A model generated the notes under the pieces. The model saw only the letters and a program-made list of their open reading frames with translations, was not told where the DNA came from and did no database searches. 64,000 nt of DNA. Origin: Gongronella butleri. Taxonomy: Eukaryota > Mucoromycota > Mucoromycetes > Mucorales > Cunninghamellaceae. Made by a program: the position numbers and the translations under genes. Location: positions 1-64,000 of the forward strand of contig JAIWZP010000012.1 in assembly GCA_025201375.1 (NCBI GenBank). The letters run 5' to 3'. This document shows, in pieces, positions 23,501-36,559 of the stretch; within the stretch, counting starts at the first letter, position 1, and every line of letters starts with the position of its first letter.

Positions 23501-25649
23501 TCTGTCGTACCCGCTCGAAGCCGAGGAACTCTTTGCCAAGCGCCACCAATGGTTTTCCTGCTTCCACGGCCCCGCTTTGCTCAATGAACAGGACCACGCT
23601 TTTGCAACGTAACAAAAAAAACGCCACATTTTCGTGTGCAAGAGATCGATTTTCATTGTTTTTTGCTTTTTTAGTAACGCGTTTGAGCGCTTGATTGAAT
23701 TGGACAAGGACGACACTCACCTGCGCGTGTGTTACCTTTCTCTGGAAGCCAGCTACAGCCACAAGAGGTAGGCAATTCCACGAGAAAATGCACGAAAACG
23801 CGCTTATTTCTCTTTTTTTTTTTTGTTTTACGTGTCGAACAGGGGCTTCAAGCTTGCCAAACGACTTTTGAGCGAGAACAACGACATGATTTTATGGAAC
23901 GCGTTTGCACAGATGGAAAAAGGATACGACAAAGTCAAAGAAGTAAGGAAACAAAAGGGCGCACAGCCTCCATGACACGAATTCGCGCGCAATTGACTCT
24001 TTTTCCTTCCCTTCCCCCCCTTTTTTTTTGTAGGCGGCCAAAGTGTACAAGCTAGCCATCGCGTCGGCACTACAAGCGCCCGAGTCTGAGCCCATTCGTC
24101 ACGATCTTCCGGTGTTGTACAGCTCGTACGCGCGAATGGAGCTGACGCTCGACCATCCAGACGTGGCGCTGGGCATCCTTGTGTCCATGTCGTTGCAAGA
24201 GCCTTTTGGTAAGCAAAAAAAAAGAAGAGATAAAAAAACAAGGTTTTTACAATGGATGCTTATCTTTCTCTTTTTAAATCGCCATGTCACGCGCTCATAG
24301 ATGATGCCATGGCCAAACCCAGCGCGACACAAATCAACGAGGCGAAAAAGGCAAGTGGATCGCACCCAGAAATAGGGAAAAACGGGGGAGGCGAGGGGGG
24401 GGGATGAGCCACACACGTTTTATTTTTTTTTTGCCTCGTTGCCTCCTTTTTTTTACTTTTTTTTCGCTTCTCATTGCCCAATGCCCATTGCTAACCTTGT
24501 TTTTTTCTTTTTCTTTTTCTTTTTTTGTTGGGGGCCGAAACACTTAGTACGCGAGCAAGTACAAGGAGGACAAAGAGGCATTGGCGCGTCTGTTTGCGGG
24601 TCCGCGCGAGTGTGACACGTTGATCCACGCGATGAGGTGTGACGCGACGCTTGCGTATATCACGGAAGGTGTTGACGCAGCCATGGCGGTGTTTGAGCAC
24701 ATGATTGCTTATGTACGCGACCAGGCACACGACGAGAATGGCTACGCGTGCGAGAAGATCTGGATGGCCTATGCGGACCTTTTGTACCACCACGCCGTCC
24801 GCAAGGCCGGCGGCTTCCAGCCCGGCAAGTTGCGCGCCGTCACCCAAAGAAGCCTCGATCAATTCCCAAGCAACACCATGCTCCTCGGCCTCTTTATTTG
24901 GAATGAAGCGAGAACCTGGATCCATCAGCGCGTCAATGATACCCTCACGACCAATTTGGCAAAGTAAAACAACAAAAAACAAGACGCGATGCGATCCACG
25001 CGCGTCAATTCGTCGTTTGATTCACCCTTTTTTTCTTCTTTCTCTTGTTTTAGGGATCCGAATCTCGTCTTGCGCATTGTGAACATCCAGGTGCATTTGC
25101 ACCGGCAACCCTACGACCACCACCACGTCCGAACCTTATTCGAGAGCGCGGTCGCTGATTCAAGGTAAATAGGGAACCGCGGCCTTGAGTCTTTTTCAAA
25201 AAGGCAACTTTTTCTTAATGACCGTTGTTTTTTTTTTTCAATGGTAGGACACGGTCGTCGCTCCTGCTATGGAAGCTGTACATCCAAAACGAGCTTCGTC
25301 AGGGCGAGCGCAAAAAGGCCAAAGAATTGCTGTATCGCGCGGTGCGGCGCTGCCCGTGGTCCAAGGGTGAGTCACTTTTTTTTTTCTTTTTTTCTTTTTT
25401 TTTTTTTTGCTGCGGATCCGCTTTTTTTTGCTGTGGGAATTGTGTTATTTATCACCCTTTTTAGAGCTCTACATGATTGCCATTGAGCACCTGAGCCACG
25501 AGATGACCAATGCCGAGCAATTGGAGCTGACCAATCTGATGATGGAGAAGGACATCCGCACGCGCCTGTTTATTGACCAAGATGCCTTCTTTGACACCGA
25601 CTCGGATCTGCCGGACGACGACATGGACATGGCCATTTCCAATGAATAG
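20544..25649 (+). CDS. NRDE2: NRDE-2 family nuclear RNA-processing protein
   Basis: Nuclear HAT/TPR-like repeat protein; in animals and fission yeast it works with the MTR4/exosome and splicing machinery in nuclear RNA surveillance and RNAi. Twenty-one exons: 20544-20555, 20618-20723, 20794-21203, 21273-21467, 21525-21568, 21625-21874, 21948-22159, 22265-22473, 22534-22602, 22656-22853, 22924-22986, 23048-23122, 23182-23608, 23675-23767, 23843-23942, 24034-24208, 24301-24350, 24548-24963, 25054-25164, 25248-25366, 25465-25649; 1172 residues. It opens MADHAKKHPGIPPPPSF with an APDL motif, then an Arg-Ser region (residues about 65-170) typical of NRDE2. The conserved NPANIEIWLAFASFQE block starts the helical repeats (WTEYL, LWTEYINLRQTDF, MILWNAFAQMEKG, LLLWKLYIQNE). 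The acidic C-terminus ends DDDMDMAISNE. Introns after exons 5 and 17 have GC donors. Confidence 0.94.
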
Positions 25650-27446
25650 GTTGCATTAAAAGAATACATAAAACAGACAAGGGAACACACGGCTTGCCCG
25701 CCCTTTTTTTTTTTTTTTTTTCCTTCGTTTCCTTTTTTCGTGTTCTTGTGTCTTGCCTGCTTACAAAGAAAGGGTGACGGTGATTCCTCTCTGTGCAATG
25801 AGAATGGGACAGGGTCCTGAATGAAAAAGGATTAAGGTTTACACAGGGTGGTGGGCGGGCGATGATCTTTTTTTTTCGCACTCAAGATAGCTTTTTTTGT
25901 GTTTCTCCGTCGTCCCTAGTATAGATGCTCCCGCGTCCCTGATTGTCTGGCCCCATGGCCAATTCCCCCCTTTGAACATTGCGCGAGGCCCTTGTTTTCC
26001 CGGTCCTGAAACCCTGACAATCAACCCTGCTCACAAAAATCACCAAAAAAGCGGCCAAAATCAGGGAAATGTGACGCTCAGGGGCCTTGGTCACTGTTTG
26101 TTTGCTTCGTTGTCTCCCACACTCGATCAATTGCATGCGCATGTCCCTGTGACGAGGGGACCATGCAAGTGGAAAATTAATTTGCGTGCCAAAGCTCACC
26201 TGATCGACACGGCACCACGGCCTTGACTAGTATGATTATGGCTAGTCGACCTTGAGGACAATGGGGGCACCCAGCTGCCCCAATTCCATGGAATGCGCAA
26301 GCGGGGGCGACGCACCAATGGCATTGTTTACCTGAAAAAAAAGGGCGACACGCGTCGCCAATGGGACCCAGATGGCTTCTTGGATCGCGAATTCACGTCT
26401 CCCGCGACATTGACGACAAATGCCACGTCCTATTGGCAACGTGTAGCTCAATATCGCCTTTTAGAAGATGCAGAAAATACAGAGAGAGGTACGAACTTTG
26501 TGGTCACTCGTTTTTTTTTTCTTTTTTTTTTTTGCGCGTGAGAGCCAGATTGGCTCTTGTCGCTGCGAGTCTCCCCCCCCCTCACCCCCCGAGCCACGCA
26601 CCCACCACGCAACCAACTTTGGGTGCAAAGATTCCAGCCAAGAAGCCACTAGAGAGAATATGGAGGCGATACTCGCCGTTTGTGCGCCCTTGCCCCCTTT
26701 GTTTCTTCTTTGTCATTAGAGTTTGCGCTCGTCAGGGTTTGCCCACCAGTCAGAATGCTGCTTTTTCATATCTTTTTCTCATCTACAAAGCGAGTTTTAC
26801 CCGCACCCTGCAAAAAGCCTAATTCTGATTGCGATACGCTCGCCGCCGGAGACCGCGACGAATGTCGAATCCTTTTGAGGACGCCTGGATGCTTAAAAAG
26901 AGAGTGAAAAAAAGAAAGAAAGCGCAGCAATGGGATGCCATTTTGCCCATTTTCCCATGGGACGGGGTCCAATTTGCACGTTTGCCGTCGATTTGGGTAT
27001 GTTTTTCGTGGGGAGCAAACGCACGGAGCCCACGGCGAAACGGTTCGCGCACCGAGCCCCTTTTGGAAGTCGCATCGAGAAGTCAGGGCAAAGCTTATCC
27101 AGCGGCGCTCGAGTTTTTTTTTTTTTTGTCATACGAGCCTGGTTTTGGTGCAACGTTGTACGTTGCCAAACACGTTTTTCATCACCGACTGTGGGGCCGC
27201 TTCAAAAGGAAATAAGCTACTTTGTATGGAACAGACGTCAGTGTCCCCCGAGTTTACAAGAAGAAAAAAATAAACACGAAAAACATTGGAAAATAGGCAA
27301 AATGTTTTATTAAAATCACAACGTAGCATACAACTGAAAAGAAGGTAATGAGCAAAAGAGAGAGATGGGGGGAAAAGGGTATGAAATCAATACGGGATTA
27401 GGCATTGATGGCTGATTTTTCCCATTTGGACGTTTTTTTTTTTTTT
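25650..27446. other. intergenic between convergent genes, nothing firm
   Basis: No known gene recognised. Two open segments near 26242-26500 look mildly coding: on the minus strand a tail after a TTTTTTTTCAG site containing AHSMELGQLGAPIVLKVD then stop, and on the plus strand TRRQWDPDGFLDREF. They overlap each other, so at most one is real. Confidence 0.4.
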
Positions 27447-29278
27447 CTAGGCATAATTTTGATTTGCATGAAGCCAGCGAATGTGTTGCATGACCTTGGC
27501 GACGGTGTCTGTCCACTGCTTTTGTTCTTCATACGATTGAGTGCGAATGATGTGGCGTCGTCGCGTAGGGCCACTGACAGAGGCGGCGGCATCCTCCATG
27601 TTGGTGGGAAGGCTGCCTGTGGCGTCCTTTTCCGAGAGAACAAGCTCAAAGCCATAGGCGGTGGGCTTGGCGAGCTGCTGCTGATCTTGCTTCTTTTTAA
27701 ACGAGAGAATTGGCTTGCGCACTTCGACGAGTTTGGCGCACAGCGCCGGTGTCAATGTTCTTAGCTCGCTGCGCATGAGATCGAGCGATCCGCGGTATTG
27801 GAGCATCTTTTTTTTCTTGTTACCGCCCATGCTCTTGCAAAAGATCATCATGTCATTGTACAAAATGTAGGTATACACGTCATCTGTCGATGTGAGATTA
27901 TCCACGTCGACTTTGATCATCTTGGCCTTGAGCAGCAGACGCCGCGAAGCCGTTACTTCCACGGGACTAGCAATGATCGTACGCGACACCTCCAATGCAC
28001 GGAAATGGCGATCCGCATCTACCAGACTGTTGGATCCACCCCGAAAAAAAAAAAATCAAAAAATAGACAAAAAAAAACTGAGCCTCGGAATTGCGCTGAC
28101 AAAAACCAGCCGCATACGCGTCTCTTCCGAGGCGCGGGATGCGGGATGAAAAAATGAGGCGCGCACACGCTACTTACGATTCTTGCCGATCGGCCAGCAT
28201 GGCTTTGTATGCATGCAATGCATGTTTCAGGCCCTCTGCATCAAGGTGGCACGGGTCCGTGTATTGGATCAGATGATTCAAAAATTCAATGTACACCTGT
28301 AATCGCTGGATAGGTAGCCGAATGTGCCGGAGGAGGTCATTTGGCGCATCAATGCCGTGTTGCACCTGTCAAAATTGTATTTTTTTTTTTTAGCCACTGG
28401 CCGCTTTTTAATTTTTTTTTCTGTCTTTACCTCGAGCGCCTTGATGAACGCGGGCGTCGAGTACAAGCGGTGGACGTCAAGAACGACCTGTGAAAAGCCC
28501 TTCAAAAACGTGTAATACACCTCAAGCGCCGACAGCTGTGAAAATAATAAAAAAAAAAATGAGTTGGTTCCTCGGCTCCCCACATGGTTGCGCCCCAATC
28601 AATTTTGCTCGTACATAGGAGAGAAAGACATCCGACACCAATTGTGTTGGGCCCCATATTTTCATTCTAATGCAAAAGCGTGAGCGGCGCAAGAAAAAAG
28701 AAATGGCATGGTGACACAGGGCTCGATCGTTTTTTTTTTTTACCTGTCCGCCAATGCTTTGGCAAAGAGGCGATGGGCATGCATCACATCTTCGTATCCG
28801 CGGAGGAACCCTCGCGAAGGTTTGCTGGGCATTTTCGGAGCATCGTCTAGCCATTGATGGATGAATTTCCCGTAATGCTTCAAAAGGCGCTGCAGCTCGT
28901 CAATGTATTGTGCCTCGGACCGCTGCAGGTCCGTCAGCACCTTTTCTTTGTTGGCAAAAAGGCGTGCGACCATGGCAACATCTTCCTTGTCGGCTGCAAT
29001 CATGTGAAAGAAAGAAAAAATCGCAAGGTCAGCCTTTTTGAGCTGTCCATGCCTTTTTTTTTCCTTCATTTTTTACCAAAATGGTCAACATCGTGGCCGT
29101 AAATGTCATAGAGGTCGTCGATGATGGCCAAATCATCAAGCATTTGGCCTGTCAAGACAAGTGGGTCCTCGGCAACCGAATGCGTCGACATGGTGTGCTC
29201 GGACGTGCCATTGCTAGTGGTGGTGCTGCTGGAGAATGTGTAGCTGCTCGTGTCGGTGTGTGAGGGAATGCGGATCAT
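27447..29278 (-). CDS. Rho guanine-nucleotide exchange factor (DH-PH)
   Basis: Activates Rho-family GTPases by catalysing GDP release, probably at the cell cortex. Exons on the minus strand: 29077-29278, 28744-28993, 28615-28666, 28431-28535, 28178-28365, 27447-28026; 458 residues. Residues 1-75 are Ser/Thr-rich. The DH domain begins at about residue 85 (TDLQRSEAQYIDELQRLLKH), includes the 52-nt exon MKIWGPTQLVSDVFLSY, then DVHRLYSTPAFIKALE and the helix LRHIRLPIQRLQVYIEFLNH, equivalent to the conserved PxxRxxxY core. A PH domain follows (residues about 300-455; YTYILYNDMMIFCKSM through EEQKQWTDTVAKVMQ). It is compact for a fungal RhoGEF: no RGS, DEP or CNH domain. It diverges from the myosin-motor chitin synthase gene 1.2 kb away. 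Confidence 0.9.
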
Positions 29279-30521
29279 GGAGAAAAAAAATCACAAGAAG
29301 AGAAAAAAAAAAAAAAGAGAAAGAGGCAAAGAAAAAGAAGAAAATCTCAAATTCGAGGAACAAGAATTGCTTTTTAAATGCAGCCGCAAGTCCTTTTGTT
29401 CAATCGACCTTGGGAATAATTCCTGTTTGGGTCTCTGGCCTTAGGTAATTGACTGGGTGGCACTGACACACGCTCACACTTGACTTGCACAGGGCAAGCG
29501 AACCTTGTTTTCCCTCTCCCTCAGAACCCAAACCATTGGGCATCTTTTTTTTTTCATTCTTGTGCGACGTGTCTGCGAACCCTTGTGCGACCAAATTGGA
29601 CGGCGCAGAACCCTGTGCACAAAAAAAAAAAGATTGGCCCAATGCGTTTTGATCAGGGCTTCCCAAGCTTCGCATCCCCTTGTTTTTTTGTTGCGCGCAA
29701 CCTTTTTTTTTTTTATGTTCTTGGTCATCCAGATGCCGCGCCGCTGATCAAAGCGTCCGGTCCACGTGAGCGGAGCTCTTCACAAAGGGCCAAAACACCC
29801 TTCATTTCCACCATTATGGCTTCTTTTTTTGATTATGCACTGTTTTGTGTGGCCCCCCTAGCCTCTTTTCCCTCCCATTTTGTCCTCCCTTGCTCTGATA
29901 GCCCCATGGGCACGCGCATCTCATCTAAGCAGGCAAATGACACGTCCATTTATCGCCATGGCCCAAATGGCTCCATACAAAAAAAAAAGCGATAAAATCC
30001 AGTTGTATGTTTGTTTGAAAAAAGAGGGGAAGGGGCAAGCAAAGCTGGCATCATCTCACAGGCAACGACCCAATTGGCCATTCGCTCTATGCAATGTTGT
30101 GGATCAATGGCTCGCAGGGGAGAGAGGGGGCGAGGCAACTCATGGAATGGACGGAAACAAGCGAAAAAAAAACAAGGGGAACAAAGGGGCGTTCCAAGAT
30201 AGGGAGGCGCACAGTAAAAGACGAGACGAAGAAAAAAAATAAAGGGCGGAGGGACGCGTCCCTTTCGTCATGAAAAAGGAGAGTGTGGGGCACCCATCGA
30301 GGCCGACCTGTTCCTATTTTTTCTCTTTTCTTTTTTTCTCATTTTTTTCTACTGCTGTTGCATCTCTTTTGTCGATCTTAACCCCATTGTACACTACCCA
30401 CGCCCACCCTATACCCTCCAAAAAAAATAATCTCATTGTCTTGCCATTGTCACGCGCGGCGCCTCATTTTTTTTATCTTTTTTAATTCCATCACCTCCCC
30501 CCCCCACGCCCCGATCCTTAA
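29279..30521. promoter_or_regulatory. divergent intergenic region, RhoGEF and motor chitin synthase
   Basis: 1.2-kb space between two starts facing away from each other. Rich in A tracts on the RhoGEF side and T tracts on the chitin synthase side, as expected of leaders. No gene seen inside. Confidence 0.5.
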
Positions 30522-33500
30522 ATGACACACGACATTCTCAGGCAGCCCGAGGTCACGATGGATGCCATTGTCGATCTCGTCAAAAGGCGATACCAACAAA
30601 ATCAGCCGTTTACGACTGCAGGCGATCATCTTTTGCTCTCGCTTAGCGCCGACATCGACCATCAGGCAAGCGCCCATTACATTGCACTTTACAAGGACGC
30701 AAAGCACGACGCGACACCGCATCTGTATCAACAAGTCAACCATGCCTATCATCATATGCGTCGCACCAATGCCAATCAGCTCATTCTTTTCAGGTAAAAT
30801 CGAGAAACAGAGCTGCAATGCCTATTTTGGACATCCACCCCCTGAAAAAAAGAATCGCCCCCACGCTTTCTCCTTTTTTTTTTTGGCTTCTTACATTGCT
30901 TGTTGTTTATTTACACGCCTTTTATTTTTATTTTTATTTTTTGGTTTTTAGGGGTGAGACGGCGAGCGGCAAAACACGCCAATCGTGTGCGGCGATTCAG
31001 CACGCCATTGGGTTGGGATCGACCAAGAAGCCATCGAAATTACCCGGGTTGTTGCAGCGGGCTTTTGCCGTGGTGCATGCATTTACGCGTGCCAAATCGG
31101 CGGTGCATGATCACGCGTCACACGCGCATTTGTACACGGAATTGTTCTTTTCGCAGCGTGGACATGTTTTGGGCGCGCAATGTCTCCCGTATTTTGTGGA
31201 TGTGCAGCGTGTTTCGCGCGTGCCTGCCGATGAGCACGCGTACCACGTCTTTTACGCGTTATTCTCGGCGCCCATCGAGGAGCGGCAGCGACTGGGTCTC
31301 GTTGGCGACGCATCCTCGTTCCAATATCTGCAGACGGCGTCAAATGGCCATTTGCGCGGCACAAGCGGCGAATTGGGCCACAAGGACGGCGGGTTGACGT
31401 TCCACGAGCTACATCAGTCGCTGCGTGTGCTTGGTGTGCCGCAAAGCAAGGTGGTGCAGCTGTTTCAATCATTGGCCGCCATTTTGCACCTGAGCAATCT
31501 CGTTTTTGTGCACGACCCTGTGAATCCACAGGATGCGGCGGTGATCAAAAACATGGATATTCTCGCGTTCGCTGCGGATTTATTGGGGGTCGACACGCGC
31601 GCATTGGCCAATGCACTCACGTACAAGAGCAAATTGATCAAAAGAGACGTGACCACGGTGTTTCTCGATCCGACCATGGCGTCGGCACAACGCGACGCGC
31701 TTGCACGGACCATCTACGCGCTGGTGATTGCGTGGCTCACTCGGCACATCAATGGCATTATTGGCAAACAGCAACAAAAGACAATTCACAGCTGCATCGC
31801 ATTTCTCGATGGTCCGAGCCTCCAGGGCCTTGCGGCACCTCCTCAGGCCACATTACGCGATCTGTCGCTCAATTTCGTGGACGAAGCACTTCAGGCGACA
31901 ATGCGGCGCGCGTATGGCGACGATGTCGGCGCGTCGAGCAGTCAAGCCGCGATTGATGCGTTTATCCACCCATCCAAAGGACTTTTTTCAATCATGAACG
32001 CGCGTGCACAACAGGAGCAACAACAGCAGCAACAGCAGCAGCCTGGTGACGCGTTGGTTGTGCAATTCCAGCAATTGAATAAGAGCAATGACGCGATTCG
32101 ATTCCAGCGCGTGAACCACGCGTCCATGTTCGCGATTCAGCATTATTGGGGCTCTGTGTCGTACAATTTGTATGATTGGAGCGGCAACGAGGACTACGTG
32201 GCCAACGACATGGTGATGTTATTCCGCGGCAATGCGTACACGATGCCGACATGCAACGGCTTCCTTGCCGAGGTGTTTTCCGAGGCTCTTTTACTGGACA
32301 ACAATGCGGCATCGCCCGTGTGCCAGGCGCAGCACGCCGTCATTCCGCACCACAACACGCCTTGGCTCGTGTCAGAGCCACCCATGCAGTGGAAACACGT
32401 GCCCACCATGACGGACCAGCTGCAATTGGGCGTCAAACATCTGGAAATGGCCATCAAGGCTTCCAAGCTCTGGACCGTGCTCTGCATCAAACCCAACAAT
32501 ATGATGCTGCCGCATTCGTGCGACTCGCGCAAAGTCGCGGCACAGCTCCAGACCGCCAAGCTCGCCTCGCTTGTCCCTCCTCTGCGCGATTTTTACACCG
32601 CCCAATGCACCGTCGCCGACTTTTGGCATCGGTACATTGTCTCTTTGCCCGTCACGCTCGGCCCGGCCTGGAATACCATCGACACTACCACCTCGCTCAA
32701 CGACCGGTGTCTTTCCATCTGCCAAGCAATGCACTGGGGCACCTCAGACTTTGCTCTTTCCAATGACATGGTAAAAAAAAAAAAAAGAGAGAGAATGGAA
32801 AAGATTGGAAAAGTGAGGGCAAAAAGTTGGGAAAAGGGACAATGATAATCATGTCCTTCCAATTTCAGGTACATCTTTCAAACGACGCGTTTTGCACATT
32901 GGAATACGACTTGCGCACTTTAGAAAAAGCCGAGGCCAAGCGACAAAAGCCTGGCAATGGTAAGAAACTTGAACATGGAATTGAAAAAAAAAAAAAACGA
33001 CCAATTCCTTTTTTTTTTATGCGCTAGGAACAGAATTCAGCGCGTACGGGGCGCACAGGGACACGTTTGATGGGTACTCGTTGATGGACGATCAAATGTC
33101 ATCCGCGGTGACCGAGGATCCATACGATATCGATGACGCGACCATGACGCAAGCGGGCCATTCGCCACGGATGCTGCCTCAGGGGACGGGCAAGGACGCG
33201 GGTGGCAAGGAATTGATGGTGCACCACGTACCAGACGACGTGCCTGCGCCAAAGGAGCCGCTGTCGGCGTCGAGGAAAAAATGGCTGATTCTTGTCTGGT
33301 TTGTGACATGGTGGATGCCGTCGCCTTTCCTCAATTGGTGTGGTGGCATGAAGCGCAGCGACGTGCGCATGGCATGGCGCGAAAAAGTGACGCTGTGCGC
33401 GCTCATCTTTGTCATGTCGGCGACCATGGTGCTGTTCATCATCTTTTTTGGGCCTTTAATCTGTCCGCATCAAGACGTGTTTTCGAGCAATGAATTGCAG

Positions 33501-35668
33501 CAGCATGGCGACAAGAGCGACGCGTACGTTGCGATCCGGGGCGAGGTGTTTGATATGACGAAATTCGCGCCACATCATTGGGCGCCCGAGGTGATTCCCG
33601 AAGAAGCCGTGTACGATTATGCGGGCAAGGACGCGACAAATCTCTTCCCCGTCCAAGTGTCGGCGCTGTGCGACGGCACCACGGGCACCGTGTCCGACCA
33701 GGTCACGCTCGATTTCCAGATCAATTCCACCGACAAAAATGCGGCGTACCACGACTTCCGCCATTTTACAAACGATTACCGGCCCGACTGGTACTTTGAG
33801 CAAATGGTGTACATGCGGCGCAACTACAGGCTTGGGTTCATGGGGTATGAGCCGCGCGACATTTGGAAACAAGCGACGACGGTAGTCAATGTCGGTGAAA
33901 TTGCCACGCACCGGCAATGGGCCATTTTGCATGGCGACGTGTACGACCTCACCTTTTACCTGATGGGTGGACGTGCACCGCGTGCACCCGAGGGCCAGCC
34001 CGTGGACAAGACACCCAACTTGAATTTCATGGACAATGGCATTGTCGAGCTCTTTCGTCAATTGGCCGGCACCGATATTTCCAAACATTTCGACTCGTTG
34101 CCCATTTCCGAAGAGCTCCGCCAAAGGCAATTGACGTGTTTGCGCAATCTGTTCTTTGTAGGCAAGGTCGACACACGGCGGTCCCTGCCATGCCTGTTTT
34201 CCGAGTACTTTTTGCTGCTTGTCACGGGATTCTTGTGTGCCGTCATCCTTTTCAAGTTTCTTGCCGCGCTGCAGCTTGGATCGCAACGCGAGCCCGAGGA
34301 GTACGACAAGTTTATCGTGTGCCAGGTGCCATGCTACACGGAAAGCGAGGAATCGCTGCGCAAAACGATCGATTCGATTGCCGCGCTACGCTACGACGAC
34401 AAACGCAAGCTAATCTTCCTTGTGTGTGATGGCATGCTCATTGGCAGTGGCAACGACCGGCCCACGCCGCGCATTGTGCTCGACATCCTTGGTGTCGACC
34501 CCAATGTCGACCCTGAGCCGCTTTCGTTCTTTTCCCTGGGTGAAGGCGCCAAGCAGCACAACATGGGCAAAGTGTACTCGGGACTGTACGAGTGTGGCGG
34601 CCACGTGGTGCCATATGTGGTCGTTGTCAAGGTCGGTGCGCCCGGTGAAGCGCCGAAGCCCGGCAATCGCGGAAAACGCGATTCCCAGATGATCCTGATG
34701 CGCTTCCTCAACAAGGTGCACTTTTCCTCGGCCATGGCGCCCATGGAACTCGAGATTTATCATCAAATCAAAAATGTCGTTGGCGTCAATCCGTCGTTTT
34801 ACGAGTTTGTGCTCATGGTGGACGCGGACACGGAGGTTTTGCCCGATTCGCTCAATCGCATGGTCTCGTGCTTTGTCCACGACAGCAAGATTGTCGGCCT
34901 GTGCGGCGAGACGAAATTGGCCAACGAAAAGGACAGCTGGGTGACGATGATCCAAGTGTACGAGTATTACATTTCGCACTTTTTGTCAAAGGCGTTCGAG
35001 TCGTTGTTTGGCTCCGTGACATGTTTGCCCGGGTGCTTTTGCATGTATCGCGTGCGGTCGCCCGTCAAGCAGCAGCCGCTGCTCATCAGCAACCAGGTCA
35101 TTGACGAGTATGCCGAAAACAAGGTGCGCACGCTGCATCAAAAGAACCTGCTGCATCTCGGCGAAGACAGGTACCTGACGACGCTCATTCTCAAGCATTT
35201 CCCGACGCACAAGACGCGCTTCACGCCCGACGCTGGCTGCCTGACCAATGCGCCCGACCGGTGGAGCATCCTGCTCTCGCAGCGTCGCCGCTGGATCAAT
35301 TCAACCATTCACAACCTTGGCGAGCTCATGTTTCTCCCTCAATTGTGCGGGTTCTGTTGCTTCTCCATGCGCTTCGTCGTCATTCTCGATCTGCTGAGCA
35401 CGCTCACCATGCCGGCTATCGTCTGCTACCTGATTTATCTGATTTACAGGCTCGTCACCGACGCGGGCCAGGTGCCGCTCATTTCCATCACCACCCTCGG
35501 AGGCGTCTACGGCCTGCAGGCCATTATTTTTATTTTGCGTCGCAAGGTATGTACCAAAATCGAGATGGAGAGCTAGATAGAGAGCGAGAAAAAAAAAAAA
35601 AAAAAAAGGCGTGCTTGCAACCAAAAATGGAAAATTCATGCCGTGCTTCGTGAATATTGCCAATCTCA

Positions 35669-35706
<38 letters not shown>

Positions 35707-36559
35707 TAACCTGTGCCAGTGGGAGCACATTGGCTGGATGGTGGTGTACATCATGGCGATTCCCCTGTTTTCGTTCTTTATGCCAATCTATTCGTTTTGG
35801 CATTTTGACGACTTTTCGTGGGGCAACACGCGCGTGGTTGTGGGCGACAAGGGCGAGAAAAAGATGGTGGCCGCGGACGAGGGCAAGTTTGATCCTGCGT
35901 CCATTCCCATGAAGCGCTGGCAAGACTACGAGAACGAGCTGTGGGAGACAAACTCGGCCGTGACAAAGATGACGGATCTCACGGCGACGTCGCGGCGGTC
36001 GCAGCAGCAGCAGCAATTGGCCGCCATGGCTGCGGCCGCAAGTGCCGGCTTGCGCTCATCGGCCATCTTGTCGTACGTGCCGCCGACAACGTCGTATTTC
36101 CATCAATCACCCATGTTGATGCCTGTTGCCAGCAGCAACATGTCGATTTACAGCGAGCCCCGGCTGAGCGGCGTGGGCGCACCACCCATGGTGCTTCATC
36201 CGTCGTCGTCCGTGTACCTGGCGCAGCAGCAGCAGCAGCAGCACGACCCTAATGTGGCGCGTTTTAGCTATCCAGCCATGCAATCGTCGCCCAGCCTCAT
36301 TGGTGGCGCCGCCACAGGGCCATATGGCCCTGGCAGCTCCGCTGGGAGCATCATTGGGTATCATGCGCCTGCTGCCATGTCTGCCACTGACGTACCAGAC
36401 AACGTCATCCGCTATCAAGTCCAGGCCATCACCGCCACCGCCGATTTGTCCTCCATCACCAAGAAACAGGTCCGCGACGAAGTCAGCCGCTACTTTAATA
36501 TAGACATGACGCCAAGAAGAGACTTTATCAATCAATGCATTGAAGACTGCTTACGATAA
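30522..36559 (+). CDS. chitin synthase with N-terminal myosin motor-like domain (class V/VII type)
   Basis: Chitin synthase of division 2, secreted to hyphal tips along actin. Exons: 30522-30793, 30952-32770, 32869-32959, 33028-35546, 35720-36559; 1846 residues. Order: myosin head-like region (residues about 20-700) with P-loop [10 protein letters not shown]; cytochrome b5-like segment ([20 protein letters not shown]) flanked by membrane helices; GT2 chitin synthase core with [18 protein letters not shown] and catalytic QRRRWINS; two to three further helices ([34 protein letters not shown]); a Gln/Ser-rich linker; and a C-terminal DEK_C domain ([14 protein letters not shown]...). The motor is degenerate: the switch I position reads [16 protein letters not shown] instead of an NxNSSRFG motif, so ATPase activity is doubtful, as in class VII. 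PolyQ runs at about 32018-32042 and 36221-36242. The longest intron (35547-35719) has a T run of about 30. Confidence 0.95.

Noticed and set aside
26242..26541. Overlapping open frames on both strands in the NRDE2-RhoGEF gap
   Set aside because: The two compete for the same bases and neither matches a family; no flanking exons found.
33081..33310. Antisense frames inside the motor chitin synthase exon
   Set aside because: Shadows of a GC-rich coding strand; long antisense frames occur along the whole gene.
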